DNA of 35,469 nucleotides from a delta proteobacterium MLS_D (GCA_002030015.1 LQBH01000057.1:1-35469), one strand, 5' to 3'; counted from the first letter of the stretch, positions 21,510 to 33,690 are shown. Numbers and translations: made by a program. Notes: generated by a model not told the origin, from the letters alone.

Positions 21510-22496
21510 TTAATGTTCTCCGTTAAACACGCGAACAAGCCTGAGAACCTGCTCCGTGTCTCCTGCTCCGGCGTACTCCTTCGGCGAAAGAAGCACGCGG
21601 GCGACGGCGACGATCTCGTCATCTTCAGCCGTCAACCGCACCAATTCACCCCGTTGGACCTCGGGAAATACGGCACCCTCGAAAAACCCCCGTGTCGGCT
21701 GCCGACCGTCCCTGATTTTTTTTGCCGAATCCCGGTCGACGGGAACAGCAGTGTATTCCCCCATAAGATTCTTGAGAGGGATGACCATATTTCTGACGAG
21801 CGTTGAATCCGCGGCGACAGCGACACTGTCCAGAGACAGCGCGTCTTCTTCCCGAAAAGCGCCGCTCCTCGTTCTCCTGAGACCGGTGAGCACCGCCCCG
21901 CAGCCGAGCCGCTCGCCTATGTCGTCGCAGAGTGCCCGAATATAGGTTCCCTTCGAGCACAGTACCCGGAACGTCGCCGAAGGAAACGAAAACGATTCGA
22001 TCTCTATTTCGTAGATCGTGACCTCTTTCTCCGGGGTATCGATGCCGGCACCCTGCCGCGTCCACCAGTAATAAGGACGCCCCCGGTATTTGGCCGCCGA
22101 GTAGCGCGGTACTTTCTGTCGTATCGTCCCCAGAAAAGATTGCGCCGCAGCCTCCACGTCGGATCGTGTAATACCCCGCGGGTCACGTCTCATAACAACG
22201 GCCCCCGTTATATCCTGTGTATCGGTTGCAACACCCAGCTCCATGACGGCACGGTATTCCTTGTCATCCCCGGCAAGAAAAGCAGCCGCTTTCGTCGCCT
22301 CGTTAAGGCACAGCGGCAGAACACCCGTCGCGAGAGGATCCAGGGTCCCCGTATGGCCGAGTTTCCTTACTTTCAGTGCTTTTCGCACCCTTCGGACAAC
22401 ATCGAAGGACGTACATCCCGCCGGTTTGTCCACAACGATCACACCATGTATTTCTTTGGAACCGGCTACGTTTTCATGCCGCGCTCGGCCGGTCAT
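21510..22496 (-). CDS. truB: tRNA pseudouridine(55) synthase
   Basis: TruB converts U55 in the T-loop of tRNAs to pseudouridine. The 328-residue product starts its domain at GVIVVDKPAGCTSFDVVRRVR and carries GHTGTLDPLATGVLPL with the catalytic aspartate at D53. The YRAVMELGVATDTQDITG motif and the substrate-binding SKGTYIRALCDDIGERLG stretch follow, read in pieces, and a PUA-like C-terminal domain ends the protein. The ATG lies two bases after the nrnA stop, so the two are probably translationally coupled. Confidence 0.97.
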   Translation of the reverse strand: MTGRARHENVAGSKEIHGVIVVDKPAGCTSFDVVRRVRKALKVRKLGHTGTLDPLATGVLPLCLNEATKAAAFLAGDDKEYRAVMELGVATDTQDITGAVVMRRDPRGITRSDVEAAAQSFLGTIRQKVPRYSAAKYRGRPYYWWTRQGAGIDTPEKEVTIYEIEIESFSFPSATFRVLCSKGTYIRALCDDIGERLGCGAVLTGLRRTRSGAFREEDALSLDSVAVAADSTLVRNMVIPLKNLMGEYTAVPVDRDSAKKIRDGRQPTRGFFEGAVFPEVQRGELVRLTAEDDEIVAVARVLLSPKEYAGAGDTEQVLRLVRVFNGEH

Positions 22497-22498
22497 GC

Positions 22499-23476
22499 TT
22501 ATGACTCCGTTTCCCGGAGAATATTATCAACGGCGGCAAGAACCTGCTCTTGAATGTCCTGAATGTTTCCCTGCATCCTGCAGGCGGATGCATTCCGGTG
22601 TCCTCCTCCGCCGAAGATTTTCGCCACGTGTTCCACATTGGCGGTGCCCTTGGAACGCAAGCTGATCTTGTAGGCGCCGTCGGGCATTTCGTAATAAAAC
22701 ACCGCCACCCGCACGCCCTGGACGGAACGGACCATGTCCACCAGACCTTCGGTGTGCTCCGGAAGGGCGTCTTCCTCTTTCATAATATGCTGATCCAGAA
22801 CTATGGAACCAACCTCGCCGCCACGACTGATTTTTAACGTTTCCATGGCCCGGCTCATCAATCTGAGTCTGACCAGCGGCTTTGTTTCGTACACCTGTTC
22901 CGACACCGTCCGCGGATCTGCGCCGGCTTCGACCAGTCGCGCCGCCAGCATAAACGTTTTACCCGTCGTGTTGGAATAACGGAATGACCCCGTGTCAGTC
23001 ACGACGGCCGTATAAATATTGACGGCAATGTCGCTTGTCAACTCCACGTCGAGCCTGTCGATAAGATCGACCAGTATTTCCCCCGTGGAACTCGCCTTCG
23101 TATCAACAAGGGAAAGTGGAATGGACCCGTTATTCGAAAGATGGTGGTCTATGACGATCAGCGTTCCGATTGAACCGATGCGATCGGCTTCGTCGCCCAC
23201 CCTGGACAGTTCGCTGCAATCGAGCAGGAGGGCCGTATCGAAACGCTCAACCGGACCAAGAGTATGTACCACCGCTTCCGCACCCGGCAAAAACCGGTAC
23301 ATATCGGGAATCTTATCCTGGCTGAAAACAACAACCTCTTTCCCGAGGCTTTTCAGCACGTGATAAAAAGCTATGATGGATCCCAGCGCGTCTCCGTCGG
23401 GTCGCACGTGCGATACCAGGAGGACCGTCTTGGCAGAGCGAACGGCGTCAACTATTCTGTCCAGCATCGCCGGCAT
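22499..23476 (-). CDS. nrnA: DHH-family bifunctional oligoribonuclease / PAP phosphatase, NrnA-like
   Basis: NrnA finishes RNA decay by degrading nanoRNAs and can dephosphorylate pAp. The 325-residue product has the DHH domain with SHVRPDGDALGS at about residues 20-31, a TALLLDCSELSRVG strand with Asp, and VIDHHLSN at about 106-113 as the metal-binding core. The C-terminal DHHA1 domain ends with FGGGGHRNASACRM. The ATG at 23476 follows an AGGA and overlaps rbfA by 29 nt; an ATG at 23467 is equally usable. The position after rbfA and before truB is common in bacteria. Co-transcription with pnp places two RNA-decay steps in one operon. Confidence 0.92.
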   Translation of the reverse strand: MPAMLDRIVDAVRSAKTVLLVSHVRPDGDALGSIIAFYHVLKSLGKEVVVFSQDKIPDMYRFLPGAEAVVHTLGPVERFDTALLLDCSELSRVGDEADRIGSIGTLIVIDHHLSNNGSIPLSLVDTKASSTGEILVDLIDRLDVELTSDIAVNIYTAVVTDTGSFRYSNTTGKTFMLAARLVEAGADPRTVSEQVYETKPLVRLRLMSRAMETLKISRGGEVGSIVLDQHIMKEEDALPEHTEGLVDMVRSVQGVRVAVFYYEMPDGAYKISLRSKGTANVEHVAKIFGGGGHRNASACRMQGNIQDIQEQVLAAVDNILRETES

Positions 23477-23822
23477 TCCCCTCTTCCTGAATTTCGACGA
23501 GCAATCGCTCGATGCGGTCTCCATAGTCGAAAGACGTGTCGAAGGAAAATTCGATCTCCGGCACGTAGCGAAGCTTGAGATTCTTTCCCAGCTCTCGCTT
23601 TAAAAATCCAGAGGCTCGCTGCAGACCGCCGACTGTTTCATCGGTACATCCTTCCTCACCCAGACGGACGAAAAACACCCTGGCAAACCGCAGGTCATCG
23701 GAAACCTTCACGCCCGTGATGGTCACGCGCTGTATCGCCGGATCGGCTACATCACGGATCAGCAACCTGGAAAGCTCGGCCTTTATGAGATCTCCCACTC
23801 TGTCGGCTCTCCTATGACTCAT
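23448..23822 (-). CDS. rbfA: 30S ribosome-binding factor A
   Basis: RbfA is a KH-fold assembly factor that binds immature 30S subunits and the 5' end of 16S rRNA. The 124-residue product has the family features RADRVGDLIKAELSRLLIRDVADP, ITGVKVSDDLRFARVFFV and RYVPEIEFSFDTSFDYGDRIERLL, read in pieces, with the usual short length. It overlaps the upstream DUF503 gene by 11 nt and the downstream nrnA by 29 nt. Confidence 0.97.
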   Translation of the reverse strand: MSHRRADRVGDLIKAELSRLLIRDVADPAIQRVTITGVKVSDDLRFARVFFVRLGEEGCTDETVGGLQRASGFLKRELGKNLKLRYVPEIEFSFDTSFDYGDRIERLLVEIQEEGNAGDAGQNS

Positions 23823-24150
23823 CGAACTTGCCTTCCTGCAGGTACTGGTCGCCTCCGATAACCGAAAGATTGATCATTTCCATCTTCGCGTCGATGATGT
23901 CCGCAAGCCGCAATGAATCCACGCACTTCATGACCGCGTTCATCGTCGCGTCTATATGGCCGCGGTCATTGCCTACAATGGCAAAACCCAGGGTGCACCG
24001 TTTCCAGGCGTCGTTCTCTCCCACTTCTGCCATCGAAACATTAAACCCGTGCCGAACCCGGCTGATCACACGGCGGATGACGGCCCGTTTTTCCTTGAGT
24101 GACCTGCATTCGGGAATAAATAGTTTTATGACGCCTGTTCCCACGACCAC
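23812..24150 (-). CDS. DUF503 family protein (YlxP-like)
   Basis: The 112-residue product belongs to the small DUF503 family, often found between infB and rbfA. VGTGVIKLFIPECRSLKEKRAVIRRVISRVRHGFNVSMAEVG, read in pieces, carries the invariant SLKEKR and the FNVS-AEV core, and VDSLRLADIIDAKMEMINL follows. I chose a GTG at 24150 because the mature family starts with a short strand such as MVVG; the frame is open upstream to a TTG at 24192 inside infB, and the ribosome-binding site is weak either way. YlxP homologues have been linked to ribosome biogenesis, and the context fits. Confidence 0.85.
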   Translation of the reverse strand: MVVGTGVIKLFIPECRSLKEKRAVIRRVISRVRHGFNVSMAEVGENDAWKRCTLGFAIVGNDRGHIDATMNAVMKCVDSLRLADIIDAKMEMINLSVIGGDQYLQEGKFDES

Positions 24151-24160
24151 CTTGAATGTT

Positions 24161-26740
<2,580 letters not shown>

Positions 26741-26794
26741 TCTCGCAACTCCTGCGTATATGTTCAGCACTGGAACTCGGGCACGACGCTCCTG

Positions 26795-28078
26795 TCACGC
26801 TTCCGACGTTCCGTCCTCTGTCTCGTCCGCGACCTGTTCTCTGGTGTTATTGACTTCCGTCGCCGCAGCTATCCACGCGGCCGCTTGTGTACTGTCCACA
26901 CGAATCGCCGTTCCGAGTACCTCCGGATCGGCCGCCGCTATCATGGGAATCGTCTTGAATCCCTGATTGAAAAGCACTTCGGCCGAGTCGGCGTCAACGC
27001 CGGGAATCGTTTGAAGCGTCTTGATCGCCTCCGCCTGCTGGGCGTCCACCGTTGAACCGCTCTTTACGTCTATCTTCCATCCCGTCAAGCGGGCAGCCAG
27101 GCGCACATTCTGTCCGCTCTTTCCTATAGCGAGGGAAAGTTGGTCATCAGGCACGACCACTTCGATTGATTTGCTCTCGTCATCGATAAACACGCGATCC
27201 ACCTTTGCCGGCGAAAGGGCGCTGCACACATACGAGACAGAGTTTTCCGAGTAGGGAACAATGTCGATTTTCTCTCCCCGCAGTTCCTGGACCACGCCCT
27301 GCACCCGGGACCCACGCATACCGACGCACGCCCCCACCGGATCAATATCCCGGTCCTTGCTGCGAACAGCTATTTTCGTCCGATAGCCCGGCTCACGGGC
27401 CACATTGACGATCTCGATGAATCCTTCCGATATTTCAGGAACTTCAAGTTCAAAAAGGCTTTTGATAAAGGCTGGGTGTGTCCTCGACAATATAATCTGG
27501 GGACCCTTTGATATGCGTTTCACATCCAGAATGTAGGAGCGGATCCGTTCTCCCCGCTTAAAGGTTTCCCGCGGAATCTGCTCGGACACGGGAATGATGC
27601 CCTCGGCCCTGCCGAGATTGACGATGATATTGCCTCCCTCGAAACGCTGAACGGATCCGTTCGCCAGATCGCCCTTGCGGTCTTTGTATTCATCGTAAAT
27701 GATGTCCCGTTCGGCATCCTTGACCTTCTGAATGATAATCTGTTTCGCCGCCTGCACGCCGATACGGCCGAAGGTGTTGGTCTCTATTTTCATGCCCAGA
27801 CTGTCGCCCGGTTCAGCGCCTTCGTCCAGGGTCGCCCTCGCTTCTTCCAGTGATATATGCAGGTCCGGGTTCAGCACTTCATTGACGACTGTTTTGAACT
27901 GGAACACTTCCACCTCGCCGATCTCTTCGTTGAAGGCGGTTTCCAGGTCCAGGTCCTGTCCCAGTTTCTTTTTGGCGGCCGTCAGGACAGCAGTCTCCAG
28001 GGCCTCGACGATAATATCCCGATCGATTCCTTTTTCCTTGCCTATTTGCTCAATAAGACGTTTCAGGTCCGGTCCCAT
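26795..28078 (-). CDS. nusA: Transcription termination/antitermination factor NusA
   Basis: NusA binds RNA polymerase and modulates pausing, termination and antitermination. The 427-residue product has the N-terminal RNAP-binding domain (IGKEKGIDRDIIVEALETAVLTAAKK), an S1 domain (GSVQRFEGGNIIVNLGRAEGIIP), KH1 (DPVGACVGMRGSRVQGVVQELRGEKIDIV) and KH2 (LSLAIGKSGQNVRLAARLTGWKID), read in pieces. A short helical-hairpin region follows (TLQTIPGVDADSAEVLFNQGF), much smaller than the two acidic repeats of E. coli. GGAGGAAT lies upstream of the ATG. It is the second gene of rimP-nusA-infB. Confidence 0.98.
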   Translation of the reverse strand: MGPDLKRLIEQIGKEKGIDRDIIVEALETAVLTAAKKKLGQDLDLETAFNEEIGEVEVFQFKTVVNEVLNPDLHISLEEARATLDEGAEPGDSLGMKIETNTFGRIGVQAAKQIIIQKVKDAERDIIYDEYKDRKGDLANGSVQRFEGGNIIVNLGRAEGIIPVSEQIPRETFKRGERIRSYILDVKRISKGPQIILSRTHPAFIKSLFELEVPEISEGFIEIVNVAREPGYRTKIAVRSKDRDIDPVGACVGMRGSRVQGVVQELRGEKIDIVPYSENSVSYVCSALSPAKVDRVFIDDESKSIEVVVPDDQLSLAIGKSGQNVRLAARLTGWKIDVKSGSTVDAQQAEAIKTLQTIPGVDADSAEVLFNQGFKTIPMIAAADPEVLGTAIRVDSTQAAAWIAAATEVNNTREQVADETEDGTSEA

Positions 28079-28093
28079 TGAAATTCCTCCACC

Positions 28094-28567
28094 CTACAGT
28101 TCATACTGAAGGTTCGCCCGGTCGATCACCTGCCGGGGAATGCGGTATTCTTTACCGTCCACGTTCACAATCAACGTTTTCCCCCCGTTTGCATCAACAT
28201 AGTCGACGAGGCGTCCTTTAAAATTTTTCCGTCCCCCGATGCTTTCAGCAACCCTGACTTTCACAATATACCCCCGGTAGGCCAGAAAATCCTTGTCCCT
28301 CGTGAGCGGGCGGTCAAGCCCCGGAGAGGACACCTCCAGGTCGTAAGGACCGGGCGGGATATCATGTACTGAAAGAATATCACCCGTTTCATGGCTCACG
28401 CGGGCACAATCGTCAACGGTGACACCGTTGTCACTGTCGATATAGATTCTCACAAGCCAGCGCGCTTTCCCTCTCACACATTCGACGTCTATTATCTCGA
28501 AACCAGCCTCTTCCACGGCCGTTTCGATCATCGACCGAATCTTGTCTCCATAGTCCACTGTTTTCAT
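28094..28567 (-). CDS. rimP: Ribosome maturation factor RimP
   Basis: RimP assists the 3' domain assembly of the 30S subunit. The 157-residue product has the family signature VRIYIDSDNGVTVDDCARVSHETGDIL at about 40-66, read in pieces, and PYDLEVSSPGLDRPL at about 73-87, with a C-terminal small barrel. The ribosome-binding site before the ATG at 28567 is poor (GGTACGC). The ATG is only about 20 nt downstream of an intrinsic-terminator-like hairpin, so expression of rimP-nusA-infB depends on read-through or on alternative folding of the leader. Confidence 0.95.
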   Translation of the reverse strand: MKTVDYGDKIRSMIETAVEEAGFEIIDVECVRGKARWLVRIYIDSDNGVTVDDCARVSHETGDILSVHDIPPGPYDLEVSSPGLDRPLTRDKDFLAYRGYIVKVRVAESIGGRKNFKGRLVDYVDANGGKTLIVNVDGKEYRIPRQVIDRANLQYEL

Positions 28568-28587
28568 GCGTACCGGAACCGTAAATG

Positions 28588-28611
28588 AAAAAAGTGGGCC
28601 GGGCCCACTTT
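28588..28611 (-). terminator. Intrinsic terminator between tRNA-Gly and rimP (possible nusA-operon attenuator)
   Basis: On the minus strand AAAGTGGG (28611-28604) pairs perfectly with CCCACTTT (28598-28591) around a 5-nt loop, and the 3' arm runs into a total of six T (28593-28588). This is the clearest intrinsic terminator in the window. It lies about 60 nt after the tRNA 3' end and 20 nt before the rimP ATG, too close for a separate promoter to fit between. Confidence 0.8.
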
Positions 28612-28636
28612 CAATAAAGTGAATTTCTTGTGGAAC

Positions 28637-28665
28637 TTCCTAGCACAAAAGCAGTGCCATTGCAA
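28637..28665 (-). promoter_or_regulatory. Weak candidate promoter for rimP-nusA-infB
   Basis: TTGCAA (28665-28660) and TAGGAA (28642-28637) are separated by 17 bp on the minus strand, matching consensus at 4/6 and 3/6. It lies between the tRNA and the terminator hairpin, so a transcript starting here would have that hairpin in its leader. The match is weak and read-through from the tRNA promoter is an alternative. Confidence 0.25.
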
Positions 28666-28671
28666 CGAAAA

Positions 28672-28748
<77 letters not shown>

Positions 28749-28775
28749 GCGCCTGATCCATTGACAGGAGGTGGA

Positions 28776-28803
28776 ATTCTAAACAAATGGTCGCTTTTGT
28801 CAA
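28776..28803 (-). promoter_or_regulatory. Strong sigma-70 promoter for tRNA-Gly
   Basis: TTGACA (28803-28798) is a perfect -35 and TAGAAT (28781-28776) a 5/6 match to the -10, with a 16-bp spacer, on the minus strand. The predicted start lies roughly 20 nt before the tRNA 5' end. It is the best promoter match in the window. The same transcript would extend into the rimP leader. Confidence 0.75.
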
Positions 28804-28839
28804 GATAATTCGCTAACAGGCAATGTGCGGTGAGGGAAA

Positions 28840-30129
28840 TTACGGCGCGCGCCTCCGTTTCACCGAGAGGGCGTGGGCGTCGAGACCCTCGAGCATGGCG
28901 AAGCGGGCCGCGGCGTCTCCGATCCTGTCGAGAGACCGTCCGGTAAACGACACGAGGCCCGTTCTTTTCACGAAATCGTATACGCCGAGAGGCGACGAGA
29001 ACCGGGCCGTTCCTGCCGTGGGTAAAATATGATTCGGGCCCGCCACGTAATCACCGACCGCTTCGGGCGTGTGGGATCCGAGGAACACGGCGGAGGCGTT
29101 CTCTATCATGCCGAGCAGTTCCCGGGGGGCGGCCACCATGAGCTCCAAGTGCTCCGGCGCGAAACGGTTCGCCAGGGTGACGGCTTCTTCAAGGCCGCCG
29201 GTGACGATAGCCCTTCCGTATCGGCTTATCGACGAAGCGGCGATGGATTCGCGAGGCAGTTCCTGCAACTGGCGGTCCACTTCCTCCGCGACGAGTTCTG
29301 CGAGGGGACCGTTGGGAGTTATCAGGATCGATGAGGCCAGCTCGTCGTGCTCGGCCTGGGCAAGCAGATCAGCGGCGATGAAAACAGGGGATGCCGTCTC
29401 GTCTGCTATAATCAGTATTTCAGTGGGACCGGCAATCATGTCGATACCCACGGTTCCGAAAACGAGGCGTTTCGCAGCCGCCACGTACCGGTTACCCGGA
29501 CCCACGATTTTATCGACCGCGGGAATCGATTCAGTTCCACATGCAAGCGCGGCAACGGCCTGGGGACCTCCCACCCGATATATGTGATCTACTCCTGCAA
29601 TCCGGGCTGCGGCCAGGATCAGGGGGCTGACATACCCTTTTTTCGCCGGGGTAACGAGTAGTACTTCCCGAACACCGGCGACTCGCGCAGGGATCGCCGC
29701 CATGAGCACCGTCGAAGGATAAGGCGCAAGCCCGCCGGGGGCGTACACGCCGACCCTGCGGAGCGGCCGCACAATCTGACCCAGCTCGGTTCCGTCCTCA
29801 TCGACGGTAAACCACGACTGCTGGACCTGTCTTCGATGAAATTGTTCGATACGCTTCGCCGCAAGGGCAAGAACGTCCCTGTCGTCCGGGTCCAGGCCGT
29901 CGAGGGCGCGATCGATTTCTTCGTCCGGAACCCGGACGTTTCCGGCATCGAGAGAACTTTCGTCAAAGCGGAGAGCATAATCGAAAAGTGCCTCATCGCC
30001 CCGCCGCGCCACCTCGTCTATAATCTCCCGTACGGACGCAAGAACCTCTTCTTCCGTCACGCCTCCCCGCCTCAACAGGCGTTTCAGGTCCTCTTCAAAT
30101 TCCGGTGAATCAGCGTGGAGTATCTTCAT
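28840..30129 (-). CDS. hisD: Histidinol dehydrogenase
   Basis: HisD performs the last two oxidations of histidine synthesis, histidinol to histidine with NAD and a zinc ion. The 429-residue product has GLAPYPSTVLMAAIPARVAGV at about 130-150, KIVGPGNRYVAAAKRLVFG, AGPTEILIIAD, LAQAEHDELA with the zinc-binding His, and the C-terminal GSHTPEAVGDYVAGPNHILPTAG, all read in pieces and diagnostic of the family. The ATG at 30129 is chosen because it lies one base after the murA stop and starts at the conserved N-terminus; the open frame extends upstream to 30255. No other his gene is nearby, though a murA-hisD pairing is common in some bacteria. Confidence 0.97.
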   Translation of the reverse strand: MKILHADSPEFEEDLKRLLRRGGVTEEEVLASVREIIDEVARRGDEALFDYALRFDESSLDAGNVRVPDEEIDRALDGLDPDDRDVLALAAKRIEQFHRRQVQQSWFTVDEDGTELGQIVRPLRRVGVYAPGGLAPYPSTVLMAAIPARVAGVREVLLVTPAKKGYVSPLILAAARIAGVDHIYRVGGPQAVAALACGTESIPAVDKIVGPGNRYVAAAKRLVFGTVGIDMIAGPTEILIIADETASPVFIAADLLAQAEHDELASSILITPNGPLAELVAEEVDRQLQELPRESIAASSISRYGRAIVTGGLEEAVTLANRFAPEHLELMVAAPRELLGMIENASAVFLGSHTPEAVGDYVAGPNHILPTAGTARFSSPLGVYDFVKRTGLVSFTGRSLDRIGDAAARFAMLEGLDAHALSVKRRRAP

Positions 30130-30130
30130 C

Positions 30131-31384
30131 TTATTCCCTGACCCTCCTGATGTCGGCGCCGAGACCGGACAGCTTTTCTTCGATGCGTTCGTAGCCCCGG
30201 TCGATGTGGTACACCCGGTCCAGTTCCGTTGTTCCTTCCGCGACGAGTCCCGCAAGAACCAGTGACGCCGACGCCCGAAGATCCGTCGCCATGACGGGTG
30301 CGCCCCGCAACTGCCTGGTTCCCCGAACTATCGCCCTGTTGCCGTCGATGGCTATGTCGGCACCCATTCTCATCAGTTCGTTGACATGCATGAACCTGTT
30401 TTCAAAAACCGTCTCGCGTATGACACTGATGCCGTTTCCCACGGTCATAAGGGCCATCATCTGGGCCTGCAGGTCCGTGGGAAAACCGGGATAGGGCAGT
30501 GTAGTGATATCCACGCTCTTCACGCCGTTCGCAGCCGATACCGTGATGCCGCCGACGCACGGTTCAATCACCACTCCCGCTTCCCGGAGCTTGGCTGTCA
30601 GCGCTTCAAGGTGAGCCGGTTCGCAATTCTCGATGATTATCTCTCCACCGGTTATCGCGGCGGCGATCATGTACGTGCCCACTTCCACGCGGTCGGGAAT
30701 GATCCGTTCCTCCACGGAATCAAGCGATTGAACTCCCTGTATGACGATTTCGTCAGTCCCCGCCCCACGGATTTTCGCCCCCATACCGTTCAGCACCGCC
30801 GCCAGGTTTTCCACCTCCGGTTCACGGGCGGCGTTCTTCAATACTGTCGTTCCCCGCGCGAGAACGGCTGCCATCATAATATTTTCCGTTCCCGTCACCG
30901 TTGACGTATCGAAATAAATATCGGTCCCTTTCAGACCCTTCGTCACCGCTTCGACATAACCATCGCGAAGATCTATTGCAGCTCCAAGGTCCTGAAGCGC
31001 CTTGAGATGAAGATTCACCGGCCGGGCACCTATAGCGCATCCTCCCGGCAGAGACACTCTGGCCCTTCCGGTCCTCGCGACCAGGGGACCGAGTACGAGA
31101 ATCGATGCCCGCATGGTCTTTACCAGGTCGTAGGATGCCTCTTTCTTTTCTATTCCGGGAGTACTTATACTCAGGGACGTTCCGTTCCGTTCTATGTGTG
31201 ATCCGAGGTCCGCAAGCAACCGGGTGATGGTCCTCACATCGACGAGATCGGGAACGTCGTGAAATGTGCATTGAGCCCCGGTCAGCAGCGACGATACCAG
31301 TATGGGAAGAGCCGCGTTTTTCGCCCCGCTCGCCGCCACGGTTCCCGTAAGCCGCCGCCCGCCCTGAATCACGATCTTGTCCAC
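30131..31384 (-). CDS. murA: UDP-N-acetylglucosamine 1-carboxyvinyltransferase (MurA)
   Basis: MurA transfers enolpyruvyl from PEP to UDP-GlcNAc, the first committed step of peptidoglycan synthesis and the target of fosfomycin. The 417-residue product has [13 protein letters not shown]-like N-terminus ([13 protein letters not shown] at about 18-30) and [15 protein letters not shown] with the reactive cysteine at C116, so it should be sensitive to fosfomycin by this criterion. The start is a GTG at 31384 reading DKIVIQGG next; GGGAG lies about 12 nt before it, and the open frame upstream to 31627 lies inside prmC and is not MurA-like. It begins 7 bp after the prmC stop. Confidence 0.97.
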   Translation of the reverse strand: MDKIVIQGGRRLTGTVAASGAKNAALPILVSSLLTGAQCTFHDVPDLVDVRTITRLLADLGSHIERNGTSLSISTPGIEKKEASYDLVKTMRASILVLGPLVARTGRARVSLPGGCAIGARPVNLHLKALQDLGAAIDLRDGYVEAVTKGLKGTDIYFDTSTVTGTENIMMAAVLARGTTVLKNAAREPEVENLAAVLNGMGAKIRGAGTDEIVIQGVQSLDSVEERIIPDRVEVGTYMIAAAITGGEIIIENCEPAHLEALTAKLREAGVVIEPCVGGITVSAANGVKSVDITTLPYPGFPTDLQAQMMALMTVGNGISVIRETVFENRFMHVNELMRMGADIAIDGNRAIVRGTRQLRGAPVMATDLRASASLVLAGLVAEGTTELDRVYHIDRGYERIEEKLSGLGADIRRVRE

Positions 31385-31391
31385 GTAGCTT

Positions 31392-32246
31392 TCAGCTCCC
31401 TTTCCGCGCCGCCGCGACCCGGTCGTTCCCGGCCAGGTCGCGCACAACATGGATACAGTCCCAGCGTGGGTCATCCCTGAACATGCTTTCCACCTCGTTC
31501 CATTGTCCCTCCCCGATCTCCATGACCAGCCATGCGCCGTCGCACAGCCGGGACGGGGCGCCCCTGATAAGTCTGCCGTGAAACTCGGTGCCGCGGGGAC
31601 CTGCGACCAACGCCTTTTCCGGTTCATAACACCGTACCCCGGACGGCAGTGTTCTGTAAACTTCCTCCGCTATATACGGTGGATTGGAAACGATCATAAC
31701 AAATTTTTCGGTAAGAGACTCGAACAAATCCGTGCAGACGAAAAAAATACGACCTTCTGTTCCCGTTACGATGGCGTTTTCACGCGCCAGCAGAAGCGCC
31801 CTTTCCGATATGTCCGAAGCCGTGATTGTTGTTTCTTCGAGTTCGGAAGCGAGAGCGACCGCGATTGCGCCGCTGCCCGTCCCGACGTCCAGAATCGACC
31901 CGCCGTGGGGAAAGTCCCGCTTCATGAGGCGAATCGCTTCTTCGACCACAGTTTCCGTGTCGGGCCGAGGTATAAGCGTGTCCGCTGTGACGGCCAGCTC
32001 GAGCGACCAGAATTCCTTTTTCCCCACAATGTAGGCGACCGGTTCCCCTCTGACCCTTCGTGCGACGGCATCGAGATACCGTTCACGTTGATACGGTTCT
32101 ACGGCAAGATCGCCGCGGGCATACAAATCAATCCTTTCCACGTCGAGACACCGGGCAAGCAGCACCTCGGCGTCGAGCGAGGGAGAAGGAGAACCTTCTT
32201 TTCGAAGACGTTGCCCGGCTTCGTGAAGCAATTCCGTTATCGTCAT
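31392..32246 (-). CDS. prmC: Peptide chain release factor N5-glutamine methyltransferase
   Basis: PrmC methylates the glutamine of the GGQ motif in release factors RF1 and RF2. The 284-residue product has an N-terminal helical domain (about 1-85), the SAM-binding [13 protein letters not shown] at about 118-130 and the catalytic NPPY at 188-191 followed by IAEEV. It is preceded by prfA, which encodes one of its substrates, with a 35-nt gap; this pairing is widely conserved. Confidence 0.97.
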   Translation of the reverse strand: MTITELLHEAGQRLRKEGSPSPSLDAEVLLARCLDVERIDLYARGDLAVEPYQRERYLDAVARRVRGEPVAYIVGKKEFWSLELAVTADTLIPRPDTETVVEEAIRLMKRDFPHGGSILDVGTGSGAIAVALASELEETTITASDISERALLLARENAIVTGTEGRIFFVCTDLFESLTEKFVMIVSNPPYIAEEVYRTLPSGVRCYEPEKALVAGPRGTEFHGRLIRGAPSRLCDGAWLVMEIGEGQWNEVESMFRDDPRWDCIHVVRDLAGNDRVAAARKGS

Positions 32247-32281
32247 CGGAAATCCGCCGTCCGCAGGAGCCCCGCGGGAAT

Positions 32282-33352
32282 TCAGACATCCATCCCTCGT
32301 ATCGCGTCCGCCTGATAATGGGTCGCCAGCGCTTCGATTACGGGTTCGATACCGCCGTCGAGAACTTCATTCAGGTTATAGAGGGTCAGGCCGATGCGGT
32401 GATCCGTAACGCGCCCCTGGGGAAAATTATAGGTCCTGACCCGCTGGCTCCTGTCACCGCTGCCGACCTGTTTTCTCCTGTTTTCAGAAATCTCCGAGCT
32501 TCGCTCTTCCTCCATATGGTCGAGCAACCGCGCTCGAAGCACTTTCATTGCCTTCGCCTTGTTCTTGTGCTGAGATTTTTCGTCCTGGCAGGTCACGACG
32601 ATCCCCGTCGGCTCATGGGTTATCCGAACTGCGGAATCGGTGGTGTTGACGCTCTGACCGCCGTGTCCCGTGGAACGATACACGTCTATTCTGATGTCGT
32701 TCGGATCAATCGTTACTTCCAGTTCTTCTGCTTCGGGAAGAACCGCCACTGTCACGGCCGACGTGTGAATCCTGCCCTGGGCCTCCGTGACGGGCACGCG
32801 CTGAACTCGGTGAACCCCGCTCTCGTACTTCAAACTGCGGTAGACGCCGCTTCCTTCGATGAGCAGCACTACTTCCTTGAACCCTCCCATGCCGCTCGAA
32901 GAGCTGGCACTGACGACATCGGTCCGCCAGCCCGATCGTTCCGCGTACATGGCGTACATGCGGTACAGATCGGCAGCAAAAAGAGCTGCCTCATCACCGC
33001 CTGTCCCGGCGCGGATTTCAAGAAACACGCTCCGTTCATCGTTGGGATCGCGGGGAACGAGCAACAGCTTCAACTGTTGTTTCAACACCTCGAGATCGCC
33101 CTTGAGAGTTTCTATTTCGTCACCGGCCAGTTCCCGCAGTTCACTGTCGCCGTCTTTCAGAAGGGTCCGGTTGGCTTCAATCTGGCGCCGGACTTTTTCG
33201 TAACGGCGCCATGTTTCGACCAGTTCGGCAAGATCGGCGTGTTCTTTCGCGTACTTCTGGTACTCCCCGTAATTCTGCACAATCGCCGAATCACTCAGCA
33301 GTCTTTCCAGCTCTTCATATCGTTTTTCAATATCGTGCAGTTTTGAAAACAT
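32282..33352 (-). CDS. prfA: Peptide chain release factor 1
   Basis: RF1 recognises UAA and UAG stop codons and releases the nascent chain. The 356-residue product has the N-terminal coiled-coil domain, [20 protein letters not shown] at about 110-129, the PVT stop-codon tripeptide at 187-189 that distinguishes RF1 from the SPF of RF2, and [12 protein letters not shown] with GGQ at 231-233. Q233 is the target of PrmC, encoded next. No programmed frameshift is present, as expected for RF1. Confidence 0.98.
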   Translation of the reverse strand: MFSKLHDIEKRYEELERLLSDSAIVQNYGEYQKYAKEHADLAELVETWRRYEKVRRQIEANRTLLKDGDSELRELAGDEIETLKGDLEVLKQQLKLLLVPRDPNDERSVFLEIRAGTGGDEAALFAADLYRMYAMYAERSGWRTDVVSASSSSGMGGFKEVVLLIEGSGVYRSLKYESGVHRVQRVPVTEAQGRIHTSAVTVAVLPEAEELEVTIDPNDIRIDVYRSTGHGGQSVNTTDSAVRITHEPTGIVVTCQDEKSQHKNKAKAMKVLRARLLDHMEEERSSEISENRRKQVGSGDRSQRVRTYNFPQGRVTDHRIGLTLYNLNEVLDGGIEPVIEALATHYQADAIRGMDV

Positions 33353-33453
33353 GTGGACCGTTCACCGTTCCCGCGCAGGCACGGGGAGGCCGGTGCCGGA
33401 AAGAAAGCATCGCGCTGACGCGCGGGGTTGCGAAAGGGTTGAATGAACGTAAA

Positions 33454-33470
33454 CGGCGCGGAAATCGCCG
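33454..33470 (-). terminator. Weak terminator-like hairpin after rpmE
   Basis: CGGCG and CGCCG arms (33454-33458 and 33466-33470) flank a 7-nt loop. On the minus strand the hairpin follows the rpmE stop by a few bases and runs into TTTACGTT. The stem is short and the T-run interrupted, so partial read-through into prfA is likely. Confidence 0.3.
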
Positions 33471-33477
33471 CTACAGA

Positions 33478-33690
33478 TCAGGATTTCGGGGTGACACCGG
33501 CGTATTTTTTCTTGAATTTCTCAACTCGCCCGGCTGTATCGATTATTTTCTGCTTTCCCGTCATAAAAGGATGACACTTGGAGCAAATTTCAATTTTTAT
33601 GTCCGACTTCGTCGATCTCGTTTCGATAACATTCCCGCACACACAGGATATGGTCGACTTTTCATAACGTGGATGAATGCCTTTTTTCAT
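33478..33690 (-). CDS. rpmE: 50S ribosomal protein L31, zinc-binding type
   Basis: The 70-residue product begins [20 protein letters not shown] and ends with the [22 protein letters not shown] core of L31. Four cysteines at 16, 18, 36 and 39 (CVC and CSKC) form the zinc ribbon, so this is the C+ form that can be swapped for a zinc-free paralogue under zinc limitation. No second rpmE copy is in the window. It lies between rho and prfA, a common gene order. Confidence 0.97.
   Translation of the reverse strand: MKKGIHPRYEKSTISCVCGNVIETRSTKSDIKIEICSKCHPFMTGKQKIIDTAGRVEKFKKKYAGVTPKS

Noticed and set aside
31384-31627. An 81-residue N-terminal extension of MurA inside prmC.
   Set aside because: MurA proteins begin at the DKIVIQGG strand, and the extension reads as an out-of-frame translation of prmC.
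32060-33346. A 428-codon open frame on the plus strand opposite prfA and prmC.
   Set aside because: Both genes on the minus strand show complete, well-known motifs across the whole stretch. The plus-strand product is full of His, Arg and Phe runs typical of antisense reading of GC-rich DNA and has no recognisable domain.
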